Source: Rhodospirillaceae bacterium (GTDB lineage: Bacteria; Pseudomonadota; Alphaproteobacteria; UBA11136). Taken from it: 11,176 bases of DNA. Location: positions 1-11,176 of the forward strand of contig NZAO01000049.1 in the NCBI GenBank assembly GCA_002686135.1. The letters are read 5' to 3'. Of the stretch, positions 1 to 7,327 are shown piece after piece (the first letter of the stretch is position 1; each line of letters starts with the position of its first letter). The notes beneath the pieces are model-generated. The model made no database searches, was not told the DNA's origin, and saw nothing but the letters and a program-made list of their open reading frames with translations. The position numbers and the translations under genes were made by a program.

Positions 1-2229
1 TAGGGAAAAAATCCCAGCCTGTCTAAAGGCCGTCGTGACGGCGTCTCCTCCTTCCAGCAAAATGACCGGGTCTTCGGTGGCGTTGGGAGCCACCCTGCGC
101 ACGGCGGTCACAAACCGCTTCAGGGCGTCATTGCTGGTTAGGGCTTCGGAGGGAAAGACCTCCACCAGTGTGCGGCCGTCTGCGGCGATTTTACGCTGAC
201 GCAAGAGTTCCGGCAGATCCTCCACCGTAATCTCCCGGGCATTGAAGGACTGTTGCAGCTTTTTCAGCCGTTCGGGCAGGGAAAACAACAACAGCACCTC
301 TAGGTCTTCCGGCGACTGCCCATTCTCCTGGCTCGATTCCTCAAACCGCGTCAAGGCATTGACCAGGCGCCGGGCGGGCGCGTCGAGAACACCTACCAGA
401 GGCGTTTCGATCAAACGCTCCAGGTTTACCTTTAATTCGGAGAGCACCTTTCTGCGCCCGTCATTGTCCAGCGGCTTGTCCAGCGGAGAAGCCTCAAGAG
501 CGGGCCAAAGGAACAACGCCATGTCGTCGATCATTAAGAGCTTGTCTTCCTGGTTCTGAGGCACGAAATCGGCCAGGCCCTCCGTATGGTCAACCAGTGG
601 CAGGGCCTCCAGTCTTTGGCCAAGGTTTTGCGCCTCCTCCACGTTATCGGCAAGAATCTGGATGGTGTAGAAAGACGTCTCACTGTCCTTCATCAGGTCG
701 AGCGCCGTTTGCACGGATTCCGTGGTCGGGTCTTTCAGGTTCATGGGATCGAAGTCGAATTGCAGCCGTGGCAGATAGGTCACGGCAGCGGCCACCCCTA
801 ACGCCAGCGCCCAGATGGAAATGCCCGTGGCGTGCCGCAGAAGGAAACCCGGCGCCGGTTTTGGCCCCCATTTTATTTTCCGCCATCCCTGCCAGGCTGG
901 GAGCATGCCTTCCTGGTGCTCTAGCGGCATCAGGGTCAGACAGGCCGGCAGGACCGTCAGATTGGCGAACAAGGCGATCATCATGCTGCCGCCGGAAATA
1001 ATGCCCAGTTCCGAGAGCCCCAGATAGGCCGTGGGCACAAAGGAGAAAAATCCGATGGCGGCGGCGATGGCCACCAGGGTCAGAGCGCCGCCGACCCCGG
1101 AAGCCGACTCACGAAGGGCTTCCTCGTGGGACTGGCCGCGGCCGATAGCCTCGCGGTAGCGAAGGCAGAACTGGATTCCGAAATCCACCCCGATCCCGAT
1201 AAACAGCACAGCAAAGGCCACGGAAATCAGGTTGAGCCGGCCCACGGCGAAGGTGGCGTATCCCCCCGTCCACACAAGCCCCATAACCAGGGTGATGAGA
1301 GTCGCCGCGGTCAGGCGCAACGAACCGAGGCCGATAATCACCAGCACGCCCACGAGTATAAGAGCTAACACGCCCGCCACGCTTGCCCATTCGGTGACGC
1401 TCATCATTTCTTCCTGGCTCAGGACCACACCGCCCGTGAGCCGCACCTGCACCCCGTTTTCAGGATCAAGATCAAGCTCTCTGGACGCCGCGCGGATAAT
1501 GTCTACCGCTTTCCTGGCGGGCTGTAGAGAGGATTCGTCTAGCGTGGGCTTGACTAGGATAAAGCGGCGAAGATCATCCTGTTCCACCTCACCACCCATC
1601 ATCATCTTGCGCCATGACATGGGACGCGGGGTTCCATCCTGCTGTTTCTCGATGGTCTCGGAAATGTTGTGAAAAATCCGGATCAACCGCGAGGGATCTT
1701 CGTCGCCCTTGGCCACCTCGTCTATGGCGTCGTTGAGAACGCCGAAAAAACCGCGAAGGTTCATATCTTCCGCCAGGGCGGCCAGCAGGGGCTGGGCATC
1801 GGCCAGGCGGTCGGAAAGATCGGCCAACTCGTCTTCATCCAGGAACAGCAGGCCGTTGGTTATAAAAAAGGGATCGCTGGCAGGATCGAAAACGAATTTG
1901 AATTCTTCGATTTCCGTCTTGAGCCACACCGCCAGCGCCGCCGCAGCGTCTTCGGTTATGTCCGGGGTTTCACCTTCCACGACGATGGTGATGTTGTTCC
2001 TGAGATTGGGAAAGGTGCGCCTGTATTCGTCGTAAAGCTTGCGGAAGGGCAGTTCCGAGGACAGCATATCCGAGGTTGAGGTGTTGATTCCAAGATGTTT
2101 CACCGTGTAGAACAACGACGCACCGGTGGCCAAGGTCGCCACAAGAAGAATTGGAACCGCGGCCTTTCTCGCGGTGTCTACCCAACACGCAAGAAACCGC
2201 AGATAGATATCCCCGAACGCCTTGATCAC
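1..2229 (-). CDS. hpnN: HpnN-like RND/MMPL exporter (partial, C-terminus beyond left edge)
   Basis: Inner-membrane RND-superfamily transporter of the MMPL/HpnN type. The characterised HpnN family moves hopanoids towards the outer membrane. The minus frame is open for 743 codons with no stop from 2229 to the window edge. The first transmembrane helix is at about residues 22-42, followed by a periplasmic domain to about 275 containing the stretch SDMLSSELPFR. Helices follow at about 280-303, 306-329, 333-354, 376-396 and 413-437, then another at about 467-487 and a second periplasmic domain that reaches the edge. The fourth helix carries GIGVDFGIQF with Asp349, the usual position of the proton-relay acid in MMPL proteins. 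The remaining helices, roughly 120-150 residues, are missing. The start is GTG at 2229: an in-frame stop lies 14 codons upstream (2272-2274), there is no other start between, and AGGGA sits 7 bases ahead. The divergent HpnM-like gene supports the assignment. A general lipid-exporting MMPL protein is the alternative. Confidence 0.82.
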   Translation of the reverse strand, partial: MIKAFGDIYLRFLACWVDTARKAAVPILLVATLATGASLFYTVKHLGINTSTSDMLSSELPFRKLYDEYRRTFPNLRNNITIVVEGETPDITEDAAAALAVWLKTEIEEFKFVFDPASDPFFITNGLLFLDEDELADLSDRLADAQPLLAALAEDMNLRGFFGVLNDAIDEVAKGDEDPSRLIRIFHNISETIEKQQDGTPRPMSWRKMMMGGEVEQDDLRRFILVKPTLDESSLQPARKAVDIIRAASRELDLDPENGVQVRLTGGVVLSQEEMMSVTEWASVAGVLALILVGVLVIIGLGSLRLTAATLITLVMGLVWTGGYATFAVGRLNLISVAFAVLFIGIGVDFGIQFCLRYREAIGRGQSHEEALRESASGVGGALTLVAIAAAIGFFSFVPTAYLGLSELGIISGGSMMIALFANLTVLPACLTLMPLEHQEGMLPAWQGWRKIKWGPKPAPGFLLRHATGISIWALALGVAAAVTYLPRLQFDFDPMNLKDPTTESVQTALDLMKDSETSFYTIQILADNVEEAQNLGQRLEALPLVDHTEGLADFVPQNQEDKLLMIDDMALFLWPALEASPLDKPLDNDGRRKVLSELKVNLERLIETPLVGVLDAPARRLVNALTRFEESSQENGQSPEDLEVLLLFSLPERLKKLQQSFNAREITVEDLPELLRQRKIAADGRTLVEVFPSEALTSNDALKRFVTAVRRVAPNATEDPVILLEGGDAVTTAFRQAGIFSL

Positions 2230-2236
2230 GCCATAA

Positions 2237-2241
2237 TCCCT
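2237..2241 (-). promoter_or_regulatory. Ribosome binding site fixing the GTG start of the RND gene
   Basis: Read on the minus strand, AGGGA lies 7 bases before the GTG at 2229-2227. An ATG overlaps the spacer (2234-2232), but its frame stops after two codons. The GTG is therefore the only start that fits both the Shine-Dalgarno sequence and the long open frame. Confidence 0.55.
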
Positions 2242-2350
2242 GTGGAAGAACCCCGGGCCGAAACCGTGGTGTTAAAAACCCATGGCACGATCACGAGACC
2301 ATTAATTGTAAAAGTGTAAGAAATCGTCATAGTTTGAGGAAGGAGTTGAA

Positions 2351-2998
2351 ATGGCGCGTTTCCACCGGATAAAAAGACTGGCTACTGTGATCGCCCTTGG
2401 TTTGGGCGTGCTTATAACGTTTTCGGCCAATGCTGGGCAAGAGTCGGCCCGTCTTGCCATTGAACGCTTTCATGACACACTGTTGTCAGTTATGAAAGAG
2501 GCGAAGAATCTCGGCTATGAAGGTCGTTTTGAATGGCTGACTCCGGTTATCAAAGAAAGTTTCAACCTGCCCTTCATGACCAGCCGCTCGACCGGCCATC
2601 ACTGGAAAAAAGCCTCCAACGGAGACCACCAGAGACTGATCGATGCCTTCACCTATATGACCATCGCCAATTACGCTTCCCGTTTCGACGGATATTCCGG
2701 TGAAATCTTCGAAACCGTCGAGGTTAAGGAAGGGCCAAGGGATTCAATTCTGGTTAAAACCCAGATCGTAAAGGACGATGGCGAGAAAGTTGCCTTAAAC
2801 TATGTGATGCGAGAATTTGACGGCCAGTGGCAGGTTGTCGACATCTTTTTAAAGGGCACCTTCAGTGAGTTGGCCACACGAAAGTCAGAGTATTCCTCTC
2901 TCATACGTAATGGAGGTTTTCCCAAACTCATTGCCAGGATGAAGGAAAAAACAAAAAAAATCAGGAATAAGTCACAGGCCCCTGACAACGCCCCATAG
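2351..2998 (+). CDS. hpnM: Secreted MlaC/Ttg2D-family protein, HpnM-like
   Basis: Periplasmic lipid-binding protein of the MlaC/Ttg2D family. The HpnM branch is associated with hopanoid genes, while MlaC itself shuttles phospholipids between the membranes. The protein has 215 residues, typical for the family. Residues 1-28 form a signal peptide: basic RFHRIKR, hydrophobic core VIALGLGVLITF, and cleavage predicted after ANA at 26-28. The mature protein shows family-like stretches: RFEWLTPVIKESFNLPFM, an FTYMTIANYASRFDGYSGE segment, and the C-terminal pattern of NYVMRE, WQVVDIFLKGTFSELATRKSEYSSLI. The tail from about 195 is lysine-rich and polar. Start ATG follows AGGAG at 2341-2345 with a 5-base spacer. 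It is divergent from the RND exporter, with 121 bases between them, and this pairing favours HpnM over MlaC; no mlaFEDB genes are visible. Substrate is inferred, not shown by the sequence. Confidence 0.8.
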   Translation: MARFHRIKRLATVIALGLGVLITFSANAGQESARLAIERFHDTLLSVMKEAKNLGYEGRFEWLTPVIKESFNLPFMTSRSTGHHWKKASNGDHQRLIDAFTYMTIANYASRFDGYSGEIFETVEVKEGPRDSILVKTQIVKDDGEKVALNYVMREFDGQWQVVDIFLKGTFSELATRKSEYSSLIRNGGFPKLIARMKEKTKKIRNKSQAPDNAP

Positions 2999-3029
2999 AA
3001 CAAAACGTGCCGTCTTCGTTACATCCGTA

Positions 3030-3035
3030 TATAAT
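3030..3035 (+). promoter_or_regulatory. Possible -10 element upstream of the phosphonate genes
   Basis: A perfect TATAAT lies 65 bases before the PEP mutase ATG, in the 101-base gap after the HpnM-like gene. The hexamer at the right spacing upstream (3007-3012, GTGCCG) is a poor -35 match. No terminator is seen after hpnM, so readthrough from hpnM is also possible. Weak evidence. Confidence 0.3.
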
Positions 3036-3099
3036 CGCCGAAAGCCTTTAGAGCGGGTTAGGACATACCGGACATCATTGTGAGGAATGGAGCGCCGCC

Positions 3100-4764
3100 A
3101 TGACCACGGGTGCCAAACCAGCGCTTAGTATCGCGCCCACGCCTCTGTCAAAAGCGGCACAGCTGCGTCGCGAGCTGACCTCACCGGAGCTTTCCTTTCT
3201 CATGGAAGCCCATAGCGGTCTGTCAGCAAAGATCGTCGAGGAAGCCGGTTTCCGGGGCATCTGGGCGTCGGGTCTAGCGGTTTCGGCGGCGCTTGGCGTC
3301 AGGGACAGCAATGAGGCGTCCTGGACACAGGTTCTCGAGATCCTGGAGTTCATGTCCGACGCCACCACCATTCCCATCCTTGTGGACGGCGATACGGGCT
3401 ATGGTAACTTCAATAATCTGCGGCGGTTGGTCAAGAAACTATGCCAGCATGACATCGCCGGGGTCTGTATCGAGGATAAGCTTTTTCCCAAGACCAATTC
3501 TTTCATCGGCGAGGCGCAGCCGCTGGCCGAGATCGAGGAATTCTGCGGCAAGATCAAGGCCGGGAAAGACAGCCAGCTCGATGACGATTTCTCACTTATA
3601 GCCCGTATCGAGGCACTGATAGCGGGATGGGGGCTCGACGAGGCCCTGCGCCGGGCCGAGGCCTATCACGCCGCCGGTGCCGATGCCATTCTCATCCATT
3701 CCAAGCTTGCCACTGCCGACGAAGTTCTGACTTTCAAGCGCGACTGGGGTGACAGGTGCCCGGTAGTGATCGTGCCCACCATGTATTACGAAACCCCCAC
3801 CGAGACCTTTTCAAGGGCCGGAATCTCCATGGTGATCTGGGCTAATCACAATCTTCGCGCCTCGATCTCGGCCATGCGCGATGTGTGCCGGAAAATCTAC
3901 GAGGAACAGGGCTTGGTGACTATCGAGGGTGAAGTTACAAGCATTCAGGATGTGTTCGAGCTGATGGGCAACCAGGAACTTGCCGAGGCCGAAAAACGCT
4001 ATCTGACCTCTACGAGGAAGGAAACCCACGGCATTGTCATCGCCGCGTCGCGGGGCGGGAAACTGGGCGACCTTACGGAAAATCAGCCCAAATGTATGGT
4101 GGATATCCGCGGCAAGCCGTTGCTAAGGCGTCTGGTTTCGACCCTGAATAAAGGCGGCGTGCGGAACGTCACGGTGGTCCGTGGCTACAAGAAGGAAAAG
4201 ATCGACCTTCCTTCCATCACCACCGTGGACAACGATTCCTACGACACCACGGGGGAGGCCTATTCTCTTTCCCGGGCGCTTCCCCATATGGAGGGCGATT
4301 GTATTCTTAGTTACGGGGACATCCTGTTCCGCCGTTTTATCCTCGATGCCCTTCTCGCCTCAACGGCCGATATGGTCCTCGCCGTGGATGCCCGGGGGCA
4401 GGGCCACGATTTCCACGATGCGGGGCGCAATGTGGACCTGGTGAGCTGCACCCGCCCCTTCAGCGGCGATTATCTCGAGGAAATCGAACCCGCCGCGGTA
4501 CTGAAAATTGGCAATGACCTGTCCAGCAACGAGGTCCACGGTGAATGGATAGGCCTGGCCCGCACCAATGCCCGCGGCTCGGAGATCATCCGCAAACAGC
4601 TCAAGGTTATGGAAAAAGCCGGAAAACTAGAGACCGCCACCCTGCTTGATATTTTTTCGGCCATTATCGATGCCGGACACCACATCGCAGCGCTTTACGT
4701 AACCGGCCATTGGCTGGACGTGGACGATGCCTTCGATCTCGCCGAGGCGCGGAACTTCACCTGA
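3100..4764 (+). CDS. aepX: Phosphoenolpyruvate mutase fused to a nucleotidyltransferase domain
   Basis: The N-terminal part (about 1-305) converts PEP to phosphonopyruvate, the C-P bond-forming step of most phosphonate pathways. It closely follows the PEP mutase pattern: [17 protein letters not shown] at 35-51, GVRDSNEAS around Asp69 (lid/active-site loop), [12 protein letters not shown] with metal-binding Asp96/Asp98, and the diagnostic EDK-X5-NS at 125-134 that separates mutases from isocitrate-lyase relatives. Residues 309-554 form an NTP-transferase domain: a modified glycine-rich loop [19 protein letters not shown] (315-333), LSYGDILF with Asp407, and a C-terminal [13 protein letters not shown] with acidic metal ligands at 540 and 542. 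This domain probably adds CMP (or another nucleotide) to a phosphonate such as AEP. GGAG at 3089-3092 lies 7 bases before the ATG. The decarboxylase follows after 42 bases, probably in the same transcript. The mutase is near certain; the nucleotide and acceptor are inferred. Confidence 0.95.
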   Translation: MTTGAKPALSIAPTPLSKAAQLRRELTSPELSFLMEAHSGLSAKIVEEAGFRGIWASGLAVSAALGVRDSNEASWTQVLEILEFMSDATTIPILVDGDTGYGNFNNLRRLVKKLCQHDIAGVCIEDKLFPKTNSFIGEAQPLAEIEEFCGKIKAGKDSQLDDDFSLIARIEALIAGWGLDEALRRAEAYHAAGADAILIHSKLATADEVLTFKRDWGDRCPVVIVPTMYYETPTETFSRAGISMVIWANHNLRASISAMRDVCRKIYEEQGLVTIEGEVTSIQDVFELMGNQELAEAEKRYLTSTRKETHGIVIAASRGGKLGDLTENQPKCMVDIRGKPLLRRLVSTLNKGGVRNVTVVRGYKKEKIDLPSITTVDNDSYDTTGEAYSLSRALPHMEGDCILSYGDILFRRFILDALLASTADMVLAVDARGQGHDFHDAGRNVDLVSCTRPFSGDYLEEIEPAAVLKIGNDLSSNEVHGEWIGLARTNARGSEIIRKQLKVMEKAGKLETATLLDIFSAIIDAGHHIAALYVTGHWLDVDDAFDLAEARNFT

Positions 4765-4806
4765 TCCGTTACTTGAACTTTTCCCAGCCCAGCTTTTCCC
4801 CACCCC

Positions 4807-5946
4807 ATGATTTCTGCCAGTGAATTCATCAACCCCGCCCGGGACGCCGGCTATGACTTCTATACCGGGGTGCCCTGTTCCTTTCTCACCCCCATCATCA
4901 ACGGCGTCATCAGCGACCAGAGGCTCGATTACGTAGGCGCGGCGAGCGAGGGCGAGGCGGTGGCCATCGCCGCGGGAACATGGCTGACGGGCCGCAAGAC
5001 GGTGGTCATGTGCCAGAACTCCGGCCTCGGCAACGCCGTCAATCCGCTGACTTCTCTCAATCATCCTTTCCGCATCCCCACCCTTTTCATTACCACCTGG
5101 CGGGGCCAGCCGGGACTGGGGGATGAGCCCCAGCACCAGGTCATGGGAGATATAACCGAACGGCTTCTCGAGACCATGGCCATTCCATATGACCCGTTCC
5201 CCTACGACAGCAGCCTTGTTGTCCCGGCTCTGGAAAAGGCCGAGGCTGCCATGACGGAAACCTCCCTGCCCTTCGCCTTCATCATAAAAAAAGGCGATGT
5301 GCGCAACAACGGTCTCACCCAGACGCCACTGCCTCTCAAGCCGCCGGGAAAATATACCGATCTTCGCGACAAGGTCGAGCGCCCCTCGCGGCAACAGGTC
5401 CTGGAGCGATTTCTGGCGCTGGTGCCGGAAAAAGCCGGCATCATCACCACCACGGGGAAATGCACACGCGAGCTTTTCACCCTCGACGACCGGGAGCAGC
5501 ACTTTTATCAGGTGGGCTCCATGGGCTGCGCCGCCAGCATGGGGCTGGGCGTAGCTTTGCATACGGAACGCCCGGTGGCGGTTCTCGACGGCGACGGAGC
5601 GGCGCTGATGCAGATGGGCACGTTCGCCACCATCGGCGCCTATGCGCCGCCGGGGCTGGTCCATGTTATCCTCGATAACGGGGTTCATGATTCCACCGGC
5701 GGCCAGGCCACGGTTTCTGCCCACATGGATTTCGCCCAAGTGGCGCTGGCCTGCGGCTATGCCGCCGCGGTGTCCTGTGACAGCCTCGAGGGATTCGAGC
5801 GGGCGCTGAAGAGCGCCTTCCATGGCGGGGGACCACGCCTTATCCATATGCGGATTGCGCCGGGCTCCATGAAGCCGCTGGGCCGGCCCACGGTGACACC
5901 TTACGATGTAGCGCGGCGATTCAGGGACTTCCTTTCCGAAGACTAA
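4807..5946 (+). CDS. aepY: Phosphonopyruvate decarboxylase
   Basis: Thiamine-diphosphate enzyme that decarboxylates phosphonopyruvate to phosphonoacetaldehyde, pulling the unfavourable mutase reaction forward. The 379-residue length fits the Ppd family. The N-terminal PYR-type domain has YTGVPCSFLTPIING (19-33) and SEGEAVAIAAG with the expected cofactor-activating Glu48, then QNSGLGNAVNPLTSL (70-84). The C-terminal domain has the TPP/Mg motif DGDG at 261-264 running to ILDNGVHDSTGGQ, with Asn291 at the metal-ligand position. The gene follows the mutase by 42 bases and is in the same reading frame, but two in-frame stops (4762-4764 and 4774-4776) separate them, so this is not a fusion. There is no recognisable Shine-Dalgarno sequence before the ATG; the preceding 20 bases are pyrimidine-rich. 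Translation may depend on coupling or an unstructured leader. It converges with the transaminase gene with only 14 bases between the stops. Confidence 0.95.
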   Translation: MISASEFINPARDAGYDFYTGVPCSFLTPIINGVISDQRLDYVGAASEGEAVAIAAGTWLTGRKTVVMCQNSGLGNAVNPLTSLNHPFRIPTLFITTWRGQPGLGDEPQHQVMGDITERLLETMAIPYDPFPYDSSLVVPALEKAEAAMTETSLPFAFIIKKGDVRNNGLTQTPLPLKPPGKYTDLRDKVERPSRQQVLERFLALVPEKAGIITTTGKCTRELFTLDDREQHFYQVGSMGCAASMGLGVALHTERPVAVLDGDGAALMQMGTFATIGAYAPPGLVHVILDNGVHDSTGGQATVSAHMDFAQVALACGYAAAVSCDSLEGFERALKSAFHGGGPRLIHMRIAPGSMKPLGRPTVTPYDVARRFRDFLSED

Positions 5947-5960
5947 GAGCTAGCCCGCCC

Positions 5961-7094
5961 TTACGTCCCACAGCGGGTGACGTCCATGTCCTCCAACGAC
6001 GACGCCACGGCCGTGGTCAGGTCGTGCATTTGCTCACTCCCCACCTGGCCGATACAGCCGATACGGAAGGAATCGGCCTGGGTCAGCTTGCCCGGATAGA
6101 TGACGTAGCCGCGCGCCCTTAGATGATCGTAGAAGGCGGCAAATTGGAAATTGGGGTCGGCGGGCGTGTGGAAAGTGACGATGATGGGAGCCTGCAACAC
6201 GTCGGGCAGAAGGGTCTCGAAACCAAGCCCGCGCATGCCTTCCACCAGGATGCGGCAGTTTTCGGCATAGCGCGCGCCGCGCGCTGCGACCCCACCTTCC
6301 GCCGCGTGGGCGGCGATGGCGGTATCGAGCGCGGCGATCACATGCACCGGCGGGGTAAAGCGCCACTGGCCGGTTTCCGCCATGGCGCGCCACTGGTCTT
6401 GGAGGTCGAGGCACAGGGAATGGGCGTTGCCCGCCGCTTTCGCCAGGGACTTTTTGCTGGTGATGACGAATCCCAGCCCCGGCACCCCTTCTAAACATTT
6501 ATTGCTCGACGCCATCAGCGCCTCGCAAGGCAGGGCCTTCACGTCAAGCGGCAAGGCCCCGAAGGAACTCATGGCGTCTACCAAAAGGCGGCGGCCGTTC
6601 TTCTCCACGGAGCGGGCGATATCTTCGATGGGATTGAGAATGCCACTGGTGGTCTCGCAATGCACGGCGGCCACATGAGTAATGGCAGGATCGGATTCGA
6701 GCCGGGCCGCCAGCGCCGCCACGTCCGTGGGTTCATGCTCGGCGTTTTCGAGGACTTCCATATCGCGGCCCAGCAGGGTACAAATTTTCGCCATACGCGC
6801 GCCATAGGCGCCGTTGACTAGAACCAGCACTTTTCCGCCCGCCGCCGGGATCAGCGTTCCCAAAGCCGCCTCCACGGCGAAGGTGCCGCTGCCCTGGACC
6901 GGCACGCAGACATAATCGTCACTGGCCTCTTCGCCACCAGCCAGGGCCACCAGGCGCGCGCAGACACGGGCATTGATTTCGAGGAAGGCATCATCACGAG
7001 AGCCGCGGTCGCGCAGCATAGCCTCACGGGTTTCGCGCGCCGTGGTCAGGGGGCCCGGCGTCAACAGCCAGGGGGCGTCATTATCACCGGTCAT
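5961..7094 (-). CDS. phnW: 2-aminoethylphosphonate-pyruvate transaminase
   Basis: PLP-dependent class V aminotransferase interconverting phosphonoacetaldehyde plus alanine and AEP plus pyruvate. Best known as a catabolic enzyme, but beside PEP mutase and Ppd it most likely runs in the synthetic direction (the AepZ role). The 377 residues match the family. Visible signatures are LLTPGPLTTARETREAML (10-27), VPVQGSGTFAVEAALGTLIP (64-83), HCETTSGILNPI (145-156), LVDAMSSFGALPLD with Asp173 facing the PLP ring nitrogen, and ASSNKCLEGVPGLGFV with the Schiff-base Lys199. The ATG start precedes the TPGP motif by the usual short leader; the Shine-Dalgarno is weak (GGATGGG, 6 bases away). It is transcribed towards the mutase/decarboxylase pair and so needs its own promoter, in or beyond the repeat-rich 7095-7327 spacer. 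No phosphonatase (phnX) lies in the window, which also argues against catabolism. Confidence 0.93.
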   Translation of the reverse strand: MTGDNDAPWLLTPGPLTTARETREAMLRDRGSRDDAFLEINARVCARLVALAGGEEASDDYVCVPVQGSGTFAVEAALGTLIPAAGGKVLVLVNGAYGARMAKICTLLGRDMEVLENAEHEPTDVAALAARLESDPAITHVAAVHCETTSGILNPIEDIARSVEKNGRRLLVDAMSSFGALPLDVKALPCEALMASSNKCLEGVPGLGFVITSKKSLAKAAGNAHSLCLDLQDQWRAMAETGQWRFTPPVHVIAALDTAIAAHAAEGGVAARGARYAENCRILVEGMRGLGFETLLPDVLQAPIIVTFHTPADPNFQFAAFYDHLRARGYVIYPGKLTQADSFRIGCIGQVGSEQMHDLTTAVASSLEDMDVTRCGT

Positions 7095-7140
7095 GGGTCA
7101 CCCATCCACGAAGCATCGCCGCACCGCCGGTTGAAAGGGA

Positions 7141-7164
7141 AGGGCCAGGGTACGCCGACCCTCA
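7141..7164 (-). repeat. Intergenic palindromic repeat, copy A
   Basis: Read on the minus strand, this is a 24-base element TGAGGGTCGGCGTA followed by CCCTGGCCCT. Its ends are partly complementary (AGGG...CCCT). It resembles copy B (7229-7263) and copy C (9880-9904). The plus-strand blocks 7141-7156 and 7229-7244 are identical at 15 of 16 bases. It lies 47 bases upstream of the phnW start. Confidence 0.6.
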
Positions 7165-7190
7165 ACAAAGGGCGCAGAATACCCCGCGCA

Positions 7191-7207
7191 CCCTTTCATA
7201 AAAAGGG
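7191..7207. repeat. Small hairpin between repeat copies A and B
   Basis: CCCTTT (7191-7196) pairs with AAAGGG (7202-7207) around a 5-base loop. It sits between the two larger repeat elements and adds to the dense secondary structure of the spacer. No function can be assigned. Confidence 0.4.
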
Positions 7208-7211
7208 GCAT

Positions 7212-7281
7212 GGAAAGAGGCCTCTAAAAGGGCCAAGGTACGCCTAGATTACGTCGGCCCTCAAAAAGGAGGCCTCTTTCC
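7212..7281. repeat. Large perfect inverted repeat enclosing repeat copy B
   Basis: The 13-base arms 7212-7224 (GGAAAGAGGCCTC) and 7269-7281 (GAGGCCTCTTTCC) are exact reverse complements. Nested inside, 7229-7234 (AGGGCC) and 7256-7261 (GGCCCT) also pair, giving a long two-part stem-loop. It lies 47 bases after the stop of the metallopeptidase-like gene on the minus strand, so it could stop or protect that transcript. After the stem the minus strand reads ATGCCCCTTTTTATG, so the T run is not immediately at the stem base. It may instead be a REP-type element or regulate the phnW leader. Confidence 0.7.
7229..7268 (-). repeat. Intergenic palindromic repeat, copy B
   Basis: On the minus strand this begins CTTTTTGAGGGCCGACGTA (7268-7250), continues through a loop that carries about 11 extra bases relative to copies A and C, and ends CCTTGGCCCT. 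The 19-base block matches copy C (9875-9893, opposite orientation) at 18 of 19 positions. The core AGGGCC...GGCCCT forms the inner stem of the larger 7212-7281 hairpin. A ten-base fragment at 7296-7305 matches part of the same family at 9 positions and may be a remnant. Confidence 0.65.
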
Positions 7282-7327
7282 CTTCAGTGGCTTTGAGGAT
7301 ACGCCCGGAGAACTCCCGGCCAAAGCC

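Noticed and set aside
242..2319. Several plus-strand frames and short minus frames across the left 2.3 kb
   Set aside because: The minus frame with codons in register with 2229 is open for 743 codons and encodes a clear RND transporter, so the others are shadows.
2306..2333. A promoter-like pair TTGTAA / CATAGT before hpnM
   Set aside because: Each hexamer matches at only 4 of 6 positions, and the implied start of transcription would fall in the Shine-Dalgarno sequence at about 2340, leaving no usable leader.
4627..5847. A 406-codon open frame on the minus strand
   Set aside because: It lies antisense to the decarboxylase and the end of the mutase gene, both with clear family motifs. Its own translation shows no recognisable domain, and long antisense frames are common in GC-rich DNA.
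7141..7305. The repeat cluster as a CRISPR array
   Set aside because: There are only two or three imperfect copies with unequal spacing and internal palindromes, no uniform spacers and no cas genes nearby.
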